A stretch of DNA of 64,000 bases. Source: Paenibacillus rhizovicinus (lineage in GTDB: Bacteria; Bacillota; Bacilli; Paenibacillales; Paenibacillaceae). Within the stretch, counting starts at the first letter, position 1, and each line of letters opens with the position of its first letter. This document shows positions 1 to 8,304 of this stretch, one piece after another. Made by a program: the position numbers and the translations under genes. The DNA is taken from contig NZ_CP048286.1 of NCBI RefSeq assembly GCF_010365285.1, positions 4,041,501-4,105,500 of the forward strand, written 5' to 3'. Below the pieces are notes generated by a model. That model worked only from the letters and a program-made list of their open reading frames with translations. It did not search any database and was not told where the DNA came from.

Positions 1-267
1 ACCTATGAAGAGACGCGCGTCCTGGACTACCTTCGCGTCCCGGTGACGAGCCGCCGCATCGAAACGTACAGCTACTTCATCGCGGACGTCCAAGCGGATC
101 CGGGAGCGACGGTGCTGCTGACCGACCATGTGCTGAAAGGCTTCGAGGCGCAGGTCGGATCATTGCAAGCGCAAGTGAAACCGATCGCCGTATACGGCAG
201 CGATCCGTTATTCGAGCCGGTCTACCACGACATCACGCTGTATGAATGGATCGGCGGCAGCCGCTGA
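1..267 (+). CDS. C-terminal part of an unrecognised protein (5' end outside window)
   Basis: Frame 1 is open from the first base to a TGA at 265-267 and encodes 88 residues, so this is the 3' end of a longer gene. The codon use (many gcg, ccg, gtc and atc codons) matches the neighbours. The peptide alternates beta-like hydrophobic stretches (ATVLLTDHVL, VKPIAVYG) and ends YEWIGGSR. No catalytic motif or membrane segment is visible in this part. It could be the soluble C-terminal domain of a membrane glycosyltransferase, but that is a weak guess. The next gene has its own promoter, so the two are probably not co-transcribed. Confidence 0.6.
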   Translation, partial: TYEETRVLDYLRVPVTSRRIETYSYFIADVQADPGATVLLTDHVLKGFEAQVGSLQAQVKPIAVYGSDPLFEPVYHDITLYEWIGGSR

Positions 268-353
268 GCCCGCCGCCCGTCCATGAACCGAAGAGGATTT
301 TACGCGAATTGTTCACACGCTTACAATCGGGCCCGGAGGCCGTTATGAACCTA

Positions 354-388
354 TTGACACACCAATTGAAAATGATTATCGTTATTAT
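354..388 (+). promoter_or_regulatory. Promoter overlapped by a Fur box for the iron-uptake operon
   Basis: A perfect -35 (TTGACA, 354-359) is followed 17 bp later by TATCGT (377-382). Positions 367-381 read TGAAAAT-G-ATTATCG, matching the 7-1-7 Fur consensus TGATAAT-N-ATTATCA at 12 of 14 arm positions. The box covers the spacer and reaches into the -10, the usual layout for repression by iron-loaded Fur. The two genes that follow encode an FTR1-type iron permease and a secreted partner, which agrees with this reading. Confidence 0.8.
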
Positions 389-452
389 CGTGCGAACGCG
401 ATAGATGCGTCTCGCCGGGAAGCAAGATGACAGGAAAAGGTGATCTGCAATC

Positions 453-1280
453 ATGCGCATGTTGTTCAAGGCCGCGATGCTGTTCGTGGCGATTTTTATC
501 GCTATAGCGCCAGCTAGCGCAGGGGCGTACTCATACGGGGACGCCAATACGGAAGATGTAGCGGAAACGTTCAAAATCGTCGTATCCGCGCTCGGCAAAT
601 CGCCGGCCGACTGGAAAACGGCCGAAGCCGCCCATAAGGAAAGGCGTGACGAGTTCGCCTCCCATTTCGGCGAAGAAGTAGCGGCTACCTTGGACGCGAA
701 TATGAAGTCCCAGAATGCAGAGGTCACGATCGCCAATTATAAAGCCATGCTCGTCATGAATTTGGACCGCCGGTTCGACAATGCCATTCAGAGCGTCAAC
801 GATTATACGCAAGCGAAGCTGCTGCTGGCCAAAGCCCGCGCAACGTATGAAACGCTTGCCCCCTATGCGGAATCGAAGCTGTCCAAGGAGGATCTGGACG
901 GATTGTCGGCCGATTTCGATGCCGCCCTGGAGGCGATCGGCAATCCCGGCTTGTTCGGCGTAGGGAAGAAGGAAGCCGACGAGAAGGCGCTCAAGGCTGC
1001 CGTGAACCAAATCTACGGCGCGCTCAAACCGTTGTTCCCCTATACGCCCGAAGCGTCCGCAGGCAATGCGGGAAACGCTAACACGGGGACGGGTGACTCG
1101 AAAAATCCGGATGCGGCCGTTCAAGAAGCTGAGCCCGACACCATTGACGGCACCAAGCAGCATGCGGCGATGGCCCATGAGACCAAGACGAATCCCGCTA
1201 TTACGGTCGGCGTCATTGCCGGCGTTATCGTTATCGGCGGCGGGGCTGTCTATTGGGCACGGCGCAAAGGGCTGCTGTAA
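453..1280 (+). CDS. Secreted, membrane-anchored partner of the FTR1 iron permease
   Basis: A 275-residue protein. It has an N-terminal signal peptide (residues 1-24, cleavage probably after ASAGA), a helical extracytoplasmic domain rich in Asp, Glu and Lys, a low-complexity Gly/Asn/Thr linker near residues 200-220, and a C-terminal membrane segment (about 252-268) ending in the basic tail RRKGLL. It lies 59 bp upstream of the FTR1 permease gene behind a Fur-box promoter, so it is most likely the extracytoplasmic subunit that collects iron or supports oxidation for the permease, taking the place of EfeO-like or FTR1-fused domains. That function is inferred from position and architecture; no metal-binding signature was identified. 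The ATG at 453 directly precedes the hydrophobic signal sequence. Confidence 0.75.
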   Translation: MRMLFKAAMLFVAIFIAIAPASAGAYSYGDANTEDVAETFKIVVSALGKSPADWKTAEAAHKERRDEFASHFGEEVAATLDANMKSQNAEVTIANYKAMLVMNLDRRFDNAIQSVNDYTQAKLLLAKARATYETLAPYAESKLSKEDLDGLSADFDAALEAIGNPGLFGVGKKEADEKALKAAVNQIYGALKPLFPYTPEASAGNAGNANTGTGDSKNPDAAVQEAEPDTIDGTKQHAAMAHETKTNPAITVGVIAGVIVIGGGAVYWARRKGLL

Positions 1281-1339
1281 CCGAAAGTTAAGTCAGAGGC
1301 CTCCGAACAAGGTTTAAGGTTAGGGAGTGAGCATTCACC

Positions 1340-2371
1340 ATGAACGTGCAGGCATTTCTTATTATGTTTCGGGAAGCGTTCGAAGCGATTCTGATCGTCG
1401 GCATCATCATTACGTATTTGAACCGGATCGGACAGTCGAAATGGAACAAGTACGTGTGGGTCGGCGTCTCGCTTGCGATCGCGGCTAGCCTGGGGGTTGC
1501 GATGCTGTTCCAGAACGTGCTGGACGGATACGCGACCATGGGCAGCAAGGATTACTTACGGATCGGCATCTTGATCGTATCGGCAGGGTTATTGACCCAT
1601 ATGATCATGTTCATGAGCAAGCAGAACCGCGAAATGCGAAGCAAGCTGCAGACCAAAGTGGCACTCATACTTACGGCCGGGGGCGCGATCAATATGATCG
1701 TGCACTCTTTTCTCGTTACGCTGCGCGAAGGCGTGGAGACCGTCTTCTTCTTCGCGGCGATCTCTTCCGGCGATATCTCGAAGTCGCTGCAAAGCTGGGG
1801 CGCGCTCGCGGGCCTAGCTGCGGCGGGGGTGCTCGGTCTGCTCGTCTTCAAAGGCAGCAAGCGGATTGCGCTCGGCACCTTCTTCAAAGTGACGAGCGTG
1901 TTCCTCATCATGATCGCCGCGGGCCTGCTGGTTCAAGCGGTCGGCGTCATGCAGGATCTGAACGTTATCGGCAGCGCGTATAAGACGCCGGGCGGCCAAA
2001 TCGCGGCGATGTACGACTTGACTTGGCTCCTCCCGGAGCATCCGATCGACGAAGCGAACTACATCCGCGATACCGGGCATCATCCGGTGTTTCACGGTCA
2101 AATCGGCGTGTTCTTGAAAGCCTTCCTCGGTTACTCCGAGGATCCTTCATTGGAAGAATTCATCTGTTATTGGCTGTATTACGTGTTCGTCTTCGTTCTC
2201 ATCGCCAGGCAGAAGAAGGTTGCATCCTTGGCCTCCGCGAAGGCGAAGGATGATGATGCGAACGCCACGCAGGACAGCGTAGCAGAAGCCGTCGCTTCCG
2301 ATGCGATGGCGCAGAGTCAGGCGAACGGACCGGAATCAACGACTGGAAAAGATACGCCGACGGCCATATAG
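1340..2371 (+). CDS. FTR1-family iron permease (EfeU-like)
   Basis: A 343-residue polytopic inner-membrane protein of the FTR1/EfeU family, which imports iron across the cytoplasmic membrane. The family's two REXXE motifs are present: REAFE at residues 11-15 in the first helix and REGVE at 129-133 in a later helix. Both are expected to bind iron in the translocation path. About seven hydrophobic segments run to residue 295, followed by a hydrophilic Ala/Asp/Gln-rich cytoplasmic tail of about 50 residues. It is the second gene of the Fur-box operon, so it should be derepressed when iron is scarce. No EfeB (DyP-type peroxidase) gene is present in the window. Family assignment is secure; the iron oxidation state it transports cannot be read from sequence. 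Confidence 0.9.
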   Translation: MNVQAFLIMFREAFEAILIVGIIITYLNRIGQSKWNKYVWVGVSLAIAASLGVAMLFQNVLDGYATMGSKDYLRIGILIVSAGLLTHMIMFMSKQNREMRSKLQTKVALILTAGGAINMIVHSFLVTLREGVETVFFFAAISSGDISKSLQSWGALAGLAAAGVLGLLVFKGSKRIALGTFFKVTSVFLIMIAAGLLVQAVGVMQDLNVIGSAYKTPGGQIAAMYDLTWLLPEHPIDEANYIRDTGHHPVFHGQIGVFLKAFLGYSEDPSLEEFICYWLYYVFVFVLIARQKKVASLASAKAKDDDANATQDSVAEAVASDAMAQSQANGPESTTGKDTPTAI

Positions 2372-2410
2372 ACAGGTTTGGCGGCGTTGGCCTGGGCCGA
2401 TAAATCACTT

Positions 2411-2440
2411 CTCTTTCGCTTGCCGGAAGGGGAGTTTTTT
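2411..2440 (+). terminator. Possible weak terminator after the iron operon
   Basis: CTCTTTC (2411-2417) can pair with GAAGGGGAG (2426-2434), with a two-base bulge and one G-T pair, and is followed by six T (2435-2440). The stem is imperfect, so this is only a candidate end for the iron operon. The rest of 2372-2580 shows no convincing gene. Confidence 0.4.
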
Positions 2441-2580
2441 GCGTTTCCGGAGATGTTGACAGAATTGCCACAACTTTTCGGGGCTCATCCTGCATATCCT
2501 TTTCAAACGGAGGCGTTCTTAAGTCGGAGGGACTTGGGCATAACTGATCAGTGGGCGAGGAAGCGTATTCAACTCGGTCA

Positions 2581-2609
2581 TAGACGCAAGTGGTAGCTTT
2601 TGTTATAAT
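2581..2609 (+). promoter_or_regulatory. Candidate promoter of the nuo operon
   Basis: A perfect -10 TATAAT (2604-2609) preceded by TG one base upstream (2601-2602) forms an extended -10. A weak -35, TAGACG (2581-2586), lies 17 bp upstream. The predicted start is about 65-70 bp before nuoA. It is the best sigma-A signal in the gap between the permease gene and nuoA. Confidence 0.65.
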
Positions 2610-2682
2610 TGTGAGGGAATTTTGTCCATGCTCACCGTACGTATTACGCCCTATAGATTTCCAACCGTGGAGGCGAAAAGTT

Positions 2683-3054
2683 GTGGAGAAGTACATCAAC
2701 AATTACGTTATTGTGGCAATCTTCATTTTACTCGGGATTTTGCTTCCGGTAGTCGCGTTGGCCGTTGGACGGCTGCTTCGGCCCCATAAGCCGAACGAAG
2801 AGAAAAAAACGACCTACGAGAGCGGCAACGAGCCCGTCGGAGAGGGGCAGGTCCGCTTCAACGTGCGCTACTACTTGTTTGCGCTCATGTTTGTCGTCTT
2901 TGATGTCGAAACCGTTTTCCTATATCCGTGGGCCGTTGCGTATAAGAAGCTCGGCCTTTTTGTGCTTGTTGAGATGGCAATCTTTACGGGACTTTTATTG
3001 ATCGGTCTACTCTACGCCTGGAAGAAGAAGGTGCTGAAATGGAATTCAATTTAG
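2683..3054 (+). CDS. nuoA: NADH-quinone oxidoreductase subunit A
   Basis: A 123-residue membrane subunit of complex I. It has three hydrophobic helices (about 8-28, 65-85 and 95-115) and the family loop [20 protein letters not shown], which helps form the quinone-chamber entrance, followed by the conserved acidic stretch [12 protein letters not shown]. The GTG at 2683 is chosen because GGAGG lies at 2669-2673, 9 bp upstream; the open frame reaches further back but the extra residues do not look like NuoA. It is the first gene of an 11-gene nuo operon, and its 3' end overlaps nuoB by 16 bp, which suggests translational coupling. Confidence 0.93.
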   Translation: MEKYINNYVIVAIFILLGILLPVVALAVGRLLRPHKPNEEKKTTYESGNEPVGEGQVRFNVRYYLFALMFVVFDVETVFLYPWAVAYKKLGLFVLVEMAIFTGLLLIGLLYAWKKKVLKWNSI

Positions 3055-3557
3055 AGTCGATTACCCCTGAAGAGAGACAAGAGCTGGAACGCAACGTGTT
3101 CATGGGCACGCTGGAGCAGCTCAAGGCATGGGCCCGCAGCAATTCGCTGTGGCCGCTGACATTCGGACTGGCCTGCTGCGCCATCGAGATGATGGGGACA
3201 GGCGCTTCGCACTATGATCTGGACCGTTTCGGCGTTATGTTCCGTACGTCGCCGCGTCAGTCCGACGTGATGATCGTCGCGGGAACCGTCACGAAGAAGA
3301 TGGGTCCGCTGCTTCGCCGGCTGTATGACCAAATGCCCGAGCCCAAATGGGTCATTGCCATGGGTTCCTGCGCTACCGCTGGCGGGCCGTACGTCAAATC
3401 GTACGCCGTCATGAAAGGCGTCGACCAGATCGTTCCCGTCGATGTGTACATACCGGGCTGTCCGCCCAACCCCGCGGCACTCATCTATGGCATCAATAAA
3501 CTGCAGGAGAAAATCCGCTACGAAGCGAAAACCGGGAAGCGGGTGACGGACAGATGA
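3039..3557 (+). CDS. nuoB: NADH-quinone oxidoreductase subunit B
   Basis: A 172-residue peripheral-arm subunit that carries the terminal 4Fe-4S cluster N2 and passes electrons to quinone. The cluster ligands are visible: adjacent Cys46-Cys47 in GLACCAIEM, Cys111 in GSCATAGG and Cys141 in PGCPPNP. Length and motifs are standard for the family. The start lies inside the end of nuoA and the stop overlaps nuoC by 4 bp, so the three genes are tightly coupled. It contacts NuoC, NuoD, NuoH and NuoI at the membrane interface. Confidence 0.96.
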   Translation: MEFNLESITPEERQELERNVFMGTLEQLKAWARSNSLWPLTFGLACCAIEMMGTGASHYDLDRFGVMFRTSPRQSDVMIVAGTVTKKMGPLLRRLYDQMPEPKWVIAMGSCATAGGPYVKSYAVMKGVDQIVPVDVYIPGCPPNPAALIYGINKLQEKIRYEAKTGKRVTDR

Positions 3558-4759
3558 GCGACGACAAAGAGAAGGAGTCCGGCCAGCCGCCTGCGCCGGA
3601 ATCATCCGAGCCTGCTGCAGGTGATTCTGCTGCGAATGAAAGTTCGGCCACGGTTCAGCCGGAAGGCGAGCCCGTGCCGTCCGAAGTGACGGATGCTTCA
3701 CCGAAAGCAGACGGCGCCAGCACGCCGGCCGCTTCGTCAGATGCTGCACCGCTAATTGGGGAGCCCGAACAAGGCGCCGGTCCGGCTGCTGCTGATGCTG
3801 CCGCATCAGGCGCTGCTCCTCCTGCGGCGGAAGCAACTTCGCCAAGCGGCGGAGCGTCCGCGGCGGATGCAACCGCGCCAAGCGGCGAGGCGCCCGCGGT
3901 CGACCCCGAGCGCGAAGCGAAGCTGAAAGCGGCCGCGGAAGCGCGAGCGGCCCGCGCCGCGGCCAAAGCCGCCGCCGAGGGCGAGGCGCCCGCAGCGGGA
4001 ACAGCCGCGCCAAGCGGCGAAGCGCCAGCGGTCGATCCCGAGCGCGAAGCGAAGCTGAAGGCGGCCGCGGAAGCGCGAGCGGCCCGAGCCGCGGCCAAAG
4101 CCGCCGCCGAGGGCGGAGCGTCCGCAGCGGATGCAGCCGCGCCCAGCGGCGAAGCGCCCGCGGTCGATCCCGAGAAGGAAGCGAAGGTGAAGGCGGCCGC
4201 GGAAGCCCGAGCGGCCCGAGCCGCCGCCAAAGCTGCGGCCGAAGGCGAAGCCGCTGCTCCCGCGGAGCCGAAGCCGCCGTCCCCGATGCAGCCGCAGCTG
4301 GATCTCGCGGCGGAGCTTATCCGCACGGCGGTGTCCGGAGACGCCATCGAAGAAGCCTACATTAACGAATTGGACGGCCATAGGCCGACCTTGATCATAC
4401 GCGGCGAGCATTTGCTTGCGACATCCCAGCTGCTGAAGACGCATGCCAAGCTGCAGATGAATTATATGCGCAATCTATCCGGCGTCGATTACGAGACGCA
4501 TCTGGAAGTGGTTTACCACCTGGTCTCCCTGCAATCCGGCCAGGAGATCACCGTCAAAGTGAAGACGAATCGCGAAGCGGCTTCTGTGCCTTCCGTCGTC
4601 CCGGTCTGGGAGACGGCGAATTGGAACGAGCGCGAGATTTACGACTTGCTAGGCATTGATTTTCCCGGCCATCCCGATCTGCGGCGCATTATGATGCCGG
4701 ACAATTGGGTCGGCTATCCGCTGCGCAAAGATTACGAACCGCTGGACCTGGAGGTGTGA
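3554..4759 (+). CDS. nuoC: NADH-quinone oxidoreductase subunit C with a long Ala-rich N-terminal extension
   Basis: 401 residues. Only the last 150 or so (from about 250) form the 30-kDa NuoC domain, with the signature run [18 protein letters not shown] followed by [18 protein letters not shown]. Residues 1-245 are a disordered-looking region dominated by Ala, Glu, Pro, Lys and Arg. It contains three copies of a 44-residue repeat starting [10 protein letters not shown] and continuing as charged Ala-rich helix ([16 protein letters not shown]). The usual subunit is about 150-230 residues, so the extension is the odd part. It begins with the ATG overlapping the nuoB stop and has no stop or frame change, so it appears to be translated. 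The extension may form a solvent-exposed coiled or flexible arm; its role is unknown. Confidence 0.9.
   Translation: MSDDKEKESGQPPAPESSEPAAGDSAANESSATVQPEGEPVPSEVTDASPKADGASTPAASSDAAPLIGEPEQGAGPAAADAAASGAAPPAAEATSPSGGASAADATAPSGEAPAVDPEREAKLKAAAEARAARAAAKAAAEGEAPAAGTAAPSGEAPAVDPEREAKLKAAAEARAARAAAKAAAEGGASAADAAAPSGEAPAVDPEKEAKVKAAAEARAARAAAKAAAEGEAAAPAEPKPPSPMQPQLDLAAELIRTAVSGDAIEEAYINELDGHRPTLIIRGEHLLATSQLLKTHAKLQMNYMRNLSGVDYETHLEVVYHLVSLQSGQEITVKVKTNREAASVPSVVPVWETANWNEREIYDLLGIDFPGHPDLRRIMMPDNWVGYPLRKDYEPLDLEV
3881..4258 (+). repeat. 132-bp in-frame tandem repeat inside nuoC
   Basis: Three units start at 3881, 4013 and 4145, each exactly 132 bp (44 codons) apart; the third is slightly shorter at its end. 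Each begins AGCGGCGA and encodes [10 protein letters not shown] followed by an Ala-rich charged segment. The units are highly similar at the DNA level with scattered synonymous and conservative changes, which suggests recent in-frame duplication and a risk of copy-number change between strains. Confidence 0.9.
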
Positions 4760-4765
4760 TGAGCC

Positions 4766-5866
4766 GTGATTCGAACCGAAGAACTGCTGCTTAACGTCGG
4801 CCCGCAGCATCCCAGTACGCATGGCGTTTTTCGCATTATCGTCAAGCTCGACGGCGAAGTGATTACTGAGGCGATACCGGTTATGGGTTACCTTCACCGG
4901 GGGACGGAGAAGCTTGCGGAGGATTTGAACTATACGCAGATCATTCCGTATACCGACCGAATGGATTACGTGTCCGCGATGACGACCAACTATGCGCTCT
5001 GCCACGCCGTCGAGAAAATGATGGGCCTCGAGGTGCCGGAGCGGGCGGAATTCATGCGGCTGATCGTCATGGAGCTGCAGCGCATCGCGAGCCATCTCGT
5101 CTGGTGGGGCACGTACCTGCTGGACATCGGGGCGATGAGTCCATTTCTATTCGCTTTCCGAGACCGCGAAATCATCATTAATCTGTTCAACGAGCTGTGC
5201 GGCGCAAGATTGACGTACAATTACATGCGCGTCGGCGGCGTGAAATGGGACGCTCCGCCCGGATGGATCGAGCAGGTGCGCGATTTCATTCCTTATATGG
5301 AAGGCAAACTGGCCGAGTACCACAATCTCGTCAGCGGCAATGAGATTTTCCTCGCCCGGATTCAAGGGGTGGGCCGTTACGATGCGGAGACCGCGATCAA
5401 CTTCGGCTTGTCGGGCGCGAACCTGCGTTCCACGGGCGTGAATTGGGATCTTCGCCGGAGCAAGCCATACAGCTTGTACGACCGCTTCGAATTCGACGTG
5501 CCGCTCGGCCATAACGGCGACTGCTTCGACCGGTACAACGTCCGGATGGAGGAAATCCGCCAATCGCTTCGTATTCTGAAGCAGGCGGTCGCACAGTTCC
5601 CGGGTCCCGGCGACGTCATGGGCAAAGTGCCGCGCGTTATCCGGCCGCCGGCCGGCGAGCTGTATGTCGGCATCGAGTCGCCGCGCGGCGAGATCGGCTG
5701 CCATATCGTATCCAAAGGCAAAGCGGAGCCGTATCGCCTGAAGTTCCGCCGTCCGTCGTTCGTTAATCTGCAAATTCTGCCGAAGCTGCTCGTCGGCGAA
5801 ACGATGACGAACCTCATTACGATTCTGGGCGGCATCGATATTGTCGTCGGGGAGGTCGACTGCTGA
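4766..5866 (+). CDS. nuoD: NADH-quinone oxidoreductase subunit D
   Basis: A 366-residue 49-kDa-type subunit that forms most of the quinone-binding pocket with NuoB. The family hallmark GPQHPSTHG is near residue 12, followed by HRGTEKLAEDL and the [NiFe]-hydrogenase-derived fold. The C-terminal GGIDIVVGEVDC is typical. The GTG at 4766 is used, with GGAGG at 4750-4754, 11 bp upstream. Its stop overlaps the nuoH ATG by one base (TGATG). nuoH follows directly: nuoE, nuoF and nuoG, which lie between nuoD and nuoH in Escherichia coli, are missing here. Confidence 0.95.
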   Translation: MIRTEELLLNVGPQHPSTHGVFRIIVKLDGEVITEAIPVMGYLHRGTEKLAEDLNYTQIIPYTDRMDYVSAMTTNYALCHAVEKMMGLEVPERAEFMRLIVMELQRIASHLVWWGTYLLDIGAMSPFLFAFRDREIIINLFNELCGARLTYNYMRVGGVKWDAPPGWIEQVRDFIPYMEGKLAEYHNLVSGNEIFLARIQGVGRYDAETAINFGLSGANLRSTGVNWDLRRSKPYSLYDRFEFDVPLGHNGDCFDRYNVRMEEIRQSLRILKQAVAQFPGPGDVMGKVPRVIRPPAGELYVGIESPRGEIGCHIVSKGKAEPYRLKFRRPSFVNLQILPKLLVGETMTNLITILGGIDIVVGEVDC

Positions 5867-6876
5867 TGGGAGCTTGGCTTGACGAAACGCTGACCTGGGG
5901 CCACGCGCTCTTGTTCTTTCTGTGGGGCGTCATTCTGCTCCTGGTCGTTCTCGGTTTCGTAACGTACGCGATATTCTTCGAACGGAAGGTCATCGGCTGG
6001 ATGCAGTATCGGATCGGTCCGAACCGTGTCGGCCCATGGGGGCTGCTCCAATCGGTCGCGGATATCACGAAGCTGCTGATCAAAGAAGATACGATTCCCC
6101 GCAAGGCGGACCGGGCATTGTTCATTCTGGCCCCGGCGCTAGCATACGTGCCTGCCTTTGCGGTGCTGGCGGTCATCCCGTATACGCAGAAGCTGTATTT
6201 TGCCGATATCAACGTGGGGCTGCTCTACTATGTCGCCTTGTCAGGGATCTCGACGATCGCGATCATCTTGGGCGGCTGGTCGTCGAACAACAAGTACGCG
6301 CTGCTCGGAGGCATGCGCTCCGCCGCGCAGATGATCAGCTATGAGGTGCCGCTCGTCATTTCCGTCGTCGGCGTCATTATGCTGTCGGGCTCGCTCAACC
6401 TGCGAACCATCGCAGACCAGCAGGGCGATTGGTTCTGGCAATGGAACTTCCTGCCGCAAATCATCGGTTTCGTCGTCTTCATCATTGCAGCGGTGTCGGA
6501 ATTGAACCGGACGCCGTTTGACTTGCCGGAAGCGGAATCCGAGCTTGTCGCCGGTTATCATGTCGAATACAGCGGTTTTCGCTTCGCCTTCTTCATGCTC
6601 ACGGAGTATGTGTACGTTTACGCCATTGCGGCGCTGACGACGGTGCTCTTCCTGGGCGGCTGGCATGCGCCGTTTCCGTTCCTCGACTGGGTGCCGGGGC
6701 TGATCTGGTTCCTGCTGAAATTCACGTCGATCGTCTTCTTCTTGTTCTGGATCAGGGCGACCCTGCCGCGGATTCGAATCGACCAGCTCATGGGACTCGG
6801 CTGGAAGGTGCTGCTGCCGGTGGCGATTCTGAACGTGTTTCTGACCGCGGTGTACTTGGAGCTGTTCGTCAAATAA
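5866..6876 (+). CDS. nuoH: NADH-quinone oxidoreductase subunit H
   Basis: A 336-residue membrane subunit with about eight helices that links the peripheral arm to the proton-pumping arm and lines the quinone channel. Family motifs visible include ERKVIGWMQYRIGPNRVGP near residues 40-58 and the acidic loop ELNRTPFDLPEAESELVAGY. Length is normal. It is coupled to nuoD through a one-base overlap. The gap to nuoI (142 bp) is the only sizeable one in the operon and holds a palindromic element. Confidence 0.95.
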   Translation: MGAWLDETLTWGHALLFFLWGVILLLVVLGFVTYAIFFERKVIGWMQYRIGPNRVGPWGLLQSVADITKLLIKEDTIPRKADRALFILAPALAYVPAFAVLAVIPYTQKLYFADINVGLLYYVALSGISTIAIILGGWSSNNKYALLGGMRSAAQMISYEVPLVISVVGVIMLSGSLNLRTIADQQGDWFWQWNFLPQIIGFVVFIIAAVSELNRTPFDLPEAESELVAGYHVEYSGFRFAFFMLTEYVYVYAIAALTTVLFLGGWHAPFPFLDWVPGLIWFLLKFTSIVFFLFWIRATLPRIRIDQLMGLGWKVLLPVAILNVFLTAVYLELFVK

Positions 6877-6883
6877 ACCGACG

Positions 6884-7002
6884 GCTCCCGGCTTGCCGGG
6901 AGCTCCGGCAAGTCTTCGCTTCGCACAAAACTTAAGCATAAGCTTCCGAAGTAGTTTTGTTTTACTTGCCGGAGGCGCCGGCAATAGCTCTGCACAAAAC
7001 TT
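6884..7002 (+). repeat. Nested palindromic element between nuoH and nuoI
   Basis: Three inverted repeats are stacked here. GCTCCCGGC (6884-6892) pairs perfectly with 6895-6903 over a two-base loop. CTCCGGCAAGT (6903-6913) pairs perfectly with ACTTGCCGGAG (6964-6974). Inside that, ACAAAACT (6925-6932) pairs with AGTTTTGT (6953-6960). The motif GCACAAAACTT occurs twice (6923-6933 and 6992-7002). There is no T-run suited to a terminator before nuoI, so the element looks like a REP- or MITE-type insertion or an mRNA-processing or stability structure inside an otherwise compact operon. Confidence 0.75.
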
Positions 7003-7018
7003 GTAGGAGGGAGAACGA

Positions 7019-7474
7019 ATGAAAGGTCTCTTGAAAGGACTTGGCGTTACGCTGCAATCCATGACCAAGAAGAAAGTAACGACCTCCTATCCGGACGTGC
7101 CCATCATCATGCCGGACCGCTTCCGCGGGATTCAGCATTTTGAACCGGACAAATGCATCGTATGCAATCAGTGCGTGCGCATCTGCCCGACGGAATGCAT
7201 CACGTTAACCGGCAAAGCGAACCCGGACCCCGAGAAGAAGGGGAAGGTCATCGATACGTACGACATCAATTTCGAGATTTGCATTCTGTGCGACCTCTGC
7301 ACGGAGGTTTGCCCGACGGAAGCCATCGTGATGACGGGCAATTTTGAATTGGCCTCCTACAGCCGCGACGATCTGTTCAAGGATATGAAATGGCTGGACG
7401 AGAACAATCGGCTTGTCCGCCAGGACAATAACAACATCGGTGCTCCTGCTGCAGCCAAGGGAGGAGCGAAATAA
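7019..7474 (+). CDS. nuoI: NADH-quinone oxidoreductase subunit I
   Basis: A 151-residue ferredoxin-like subunit carrying clusters N6a and N6b, which relay electrons to NuoB. Both 4Fe-4S motifs are clear: CIVCNQCVRICP (starting near residue 47) and CILCDLCTEVCP (near 87). The C-terminus is a short hydrophilic tail ending PAAAKGGAK. GGAGG at 7006-7010 lies 8 bp before the ATG. The strong site directly after the palindromic element may reset translation for the distal half of the operon. Confidence 0.95.
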   Translation: MKGLLKGLGVTLQSMTKKKVTTSYPDVPIIMPDRFRGIQHFEPDKCIVCNQCVRICPTECITLTGKANPDPEKKGKVIDTYDINFEICILCDLCTEVCPTEAIVMTGNFELASYSRDDLFKDMKWLDENNRLVRQDNNNIGAPAAAKGGAK

Positions 7475-7477
7475 CGC

Positions 7478-7996
7478 ATGTTCAATATCGATTTCAGCGG
7501 TGAATTCGTCGCCTTCTTCGTTTTCTCCGTCATGATTATTAGCGGCGCGGTTCTGATGGTCAGCTTTACGAAAGTCGTGCATATGGTCGTTTCGCTGGCT
7601 GCCGTGTTCATCGGCGTGGCGGGAATGTTCATTTTGCTGAACGCCGAATTTTTGGCTTTCGTACAGGTGCTCATCTATGCCGGCGCCGTCTCTATTCTCA
7701 TGATCTTCGGCATTATGATGACGAAGCATCAGGAAGCCGAGACAGAGCAGCCCCGCACGATGCAAGAGACGCTGACGGCCATCGGCGCGCTGGCGCTGTT
7801 CGGCATCCTATTCTACGCCATTCGCCAATCGGACTTTCCGGAGCCCCAGGCGGTGCCGGACGGAACGGCGGACAATACGATGGCTATCGGCCAGGCGCTC
7901 TTCACGAGTTACGTCGTGCCGTTCGAACTCGTATCCGTATTGCTCACGGTCGCGTTCATCGGCGCGATCGTGCTTGCGAAGAAGGAGGCGGACTAG
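7478..7996 (+). CDS. nuoJ: NADH-quinone oxidoreductase subunit J
   Basis: A 172-residue membrane subunit with five hydrophobic helices. The conserved segment FLAFVQVLIYAGAVSILMIFGIMM (in the third helix region) carries the Tyr-Ala-Gly pi-bulge typical of NuoJ. It starts 3 bp after nuoI and ends directly before nuoK, so it is fully integrated in the operon. Confidence 0.94.
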   Translation: MFNIDFSGEFVAFFVFSVMIISGAVLMVSFTKVVHMVVSLAAVFIGVAGMFILLNAEFLAFVQVLIYAGAVSILMIFGIMMTKHQEAETEQPRTMQETLTAIGALALFGILFYAIRQSDFPEPQAVPDGTADNTMAIGQALFTSYVVPFELVSVLLTVAFIGAIVLAKKEAD

Positions 7997-8299
7997 ATGT
8001 TATCTTCCTATTTAACGATAGCGGCAATCCTCTTCTGCGTCGGTCTGTACGGCGCCTTGACGAAAAGAAATGCCGTCATCGTCCTGCTGTCCATCGAACT
8101 GATGCTGAATGCCGTCAACTTAAACCTGGTCGCTTTCTCCAAATACGGCATCATGCCGTCGCTGACGGGCCAGATGTTCACGCTCTTCAGCATCGCGGTC
8201 GCGGCAGCAGAGGCGGCTGTCGGTATCGCCGTGCTGATCGCGTTGTACCGGGCGCGCGGTACGGTTAACGTAGACGATTACGACGAGATGAGGAGGTAA
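7997..8299 (+). CDS. nuoK: NADH-quinone oxidoreductase subunit K
   Basis: A 100-residue, three-helix membrane subunit related to MnhC/MrpC. The membrane-buried glutamates expected of NuoK are present in [14 protein letters not shown] and [17 protein letters not shown]. Length is exactly the usual size. The ATG at 7997 abuts the nuoJ stop, and AAGGAGG lies within the last codons of nuoJ. Confidence 0.95.
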   Translation: MLSSYLTIAAILFCVGLYGALTKRNAVIVLLSIELMLNAVNLNLVAFSKYGIMPSLTGQMFTLFSIAVAAAEAAVGIAVLIALYRARGTVNVDDYDEMRR

Positions 8300-8304
8300 G
8301 CGCC

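Noticed and set aside
453-1178. Long minus-strand open frames opposite the iron-uptake gene and throughout the nuo operon
   Set aside because: They are shadows of high-GC genes: no ribosome sites, Arg/His/Asp-rich composition, and opposite well-recognised proteins.
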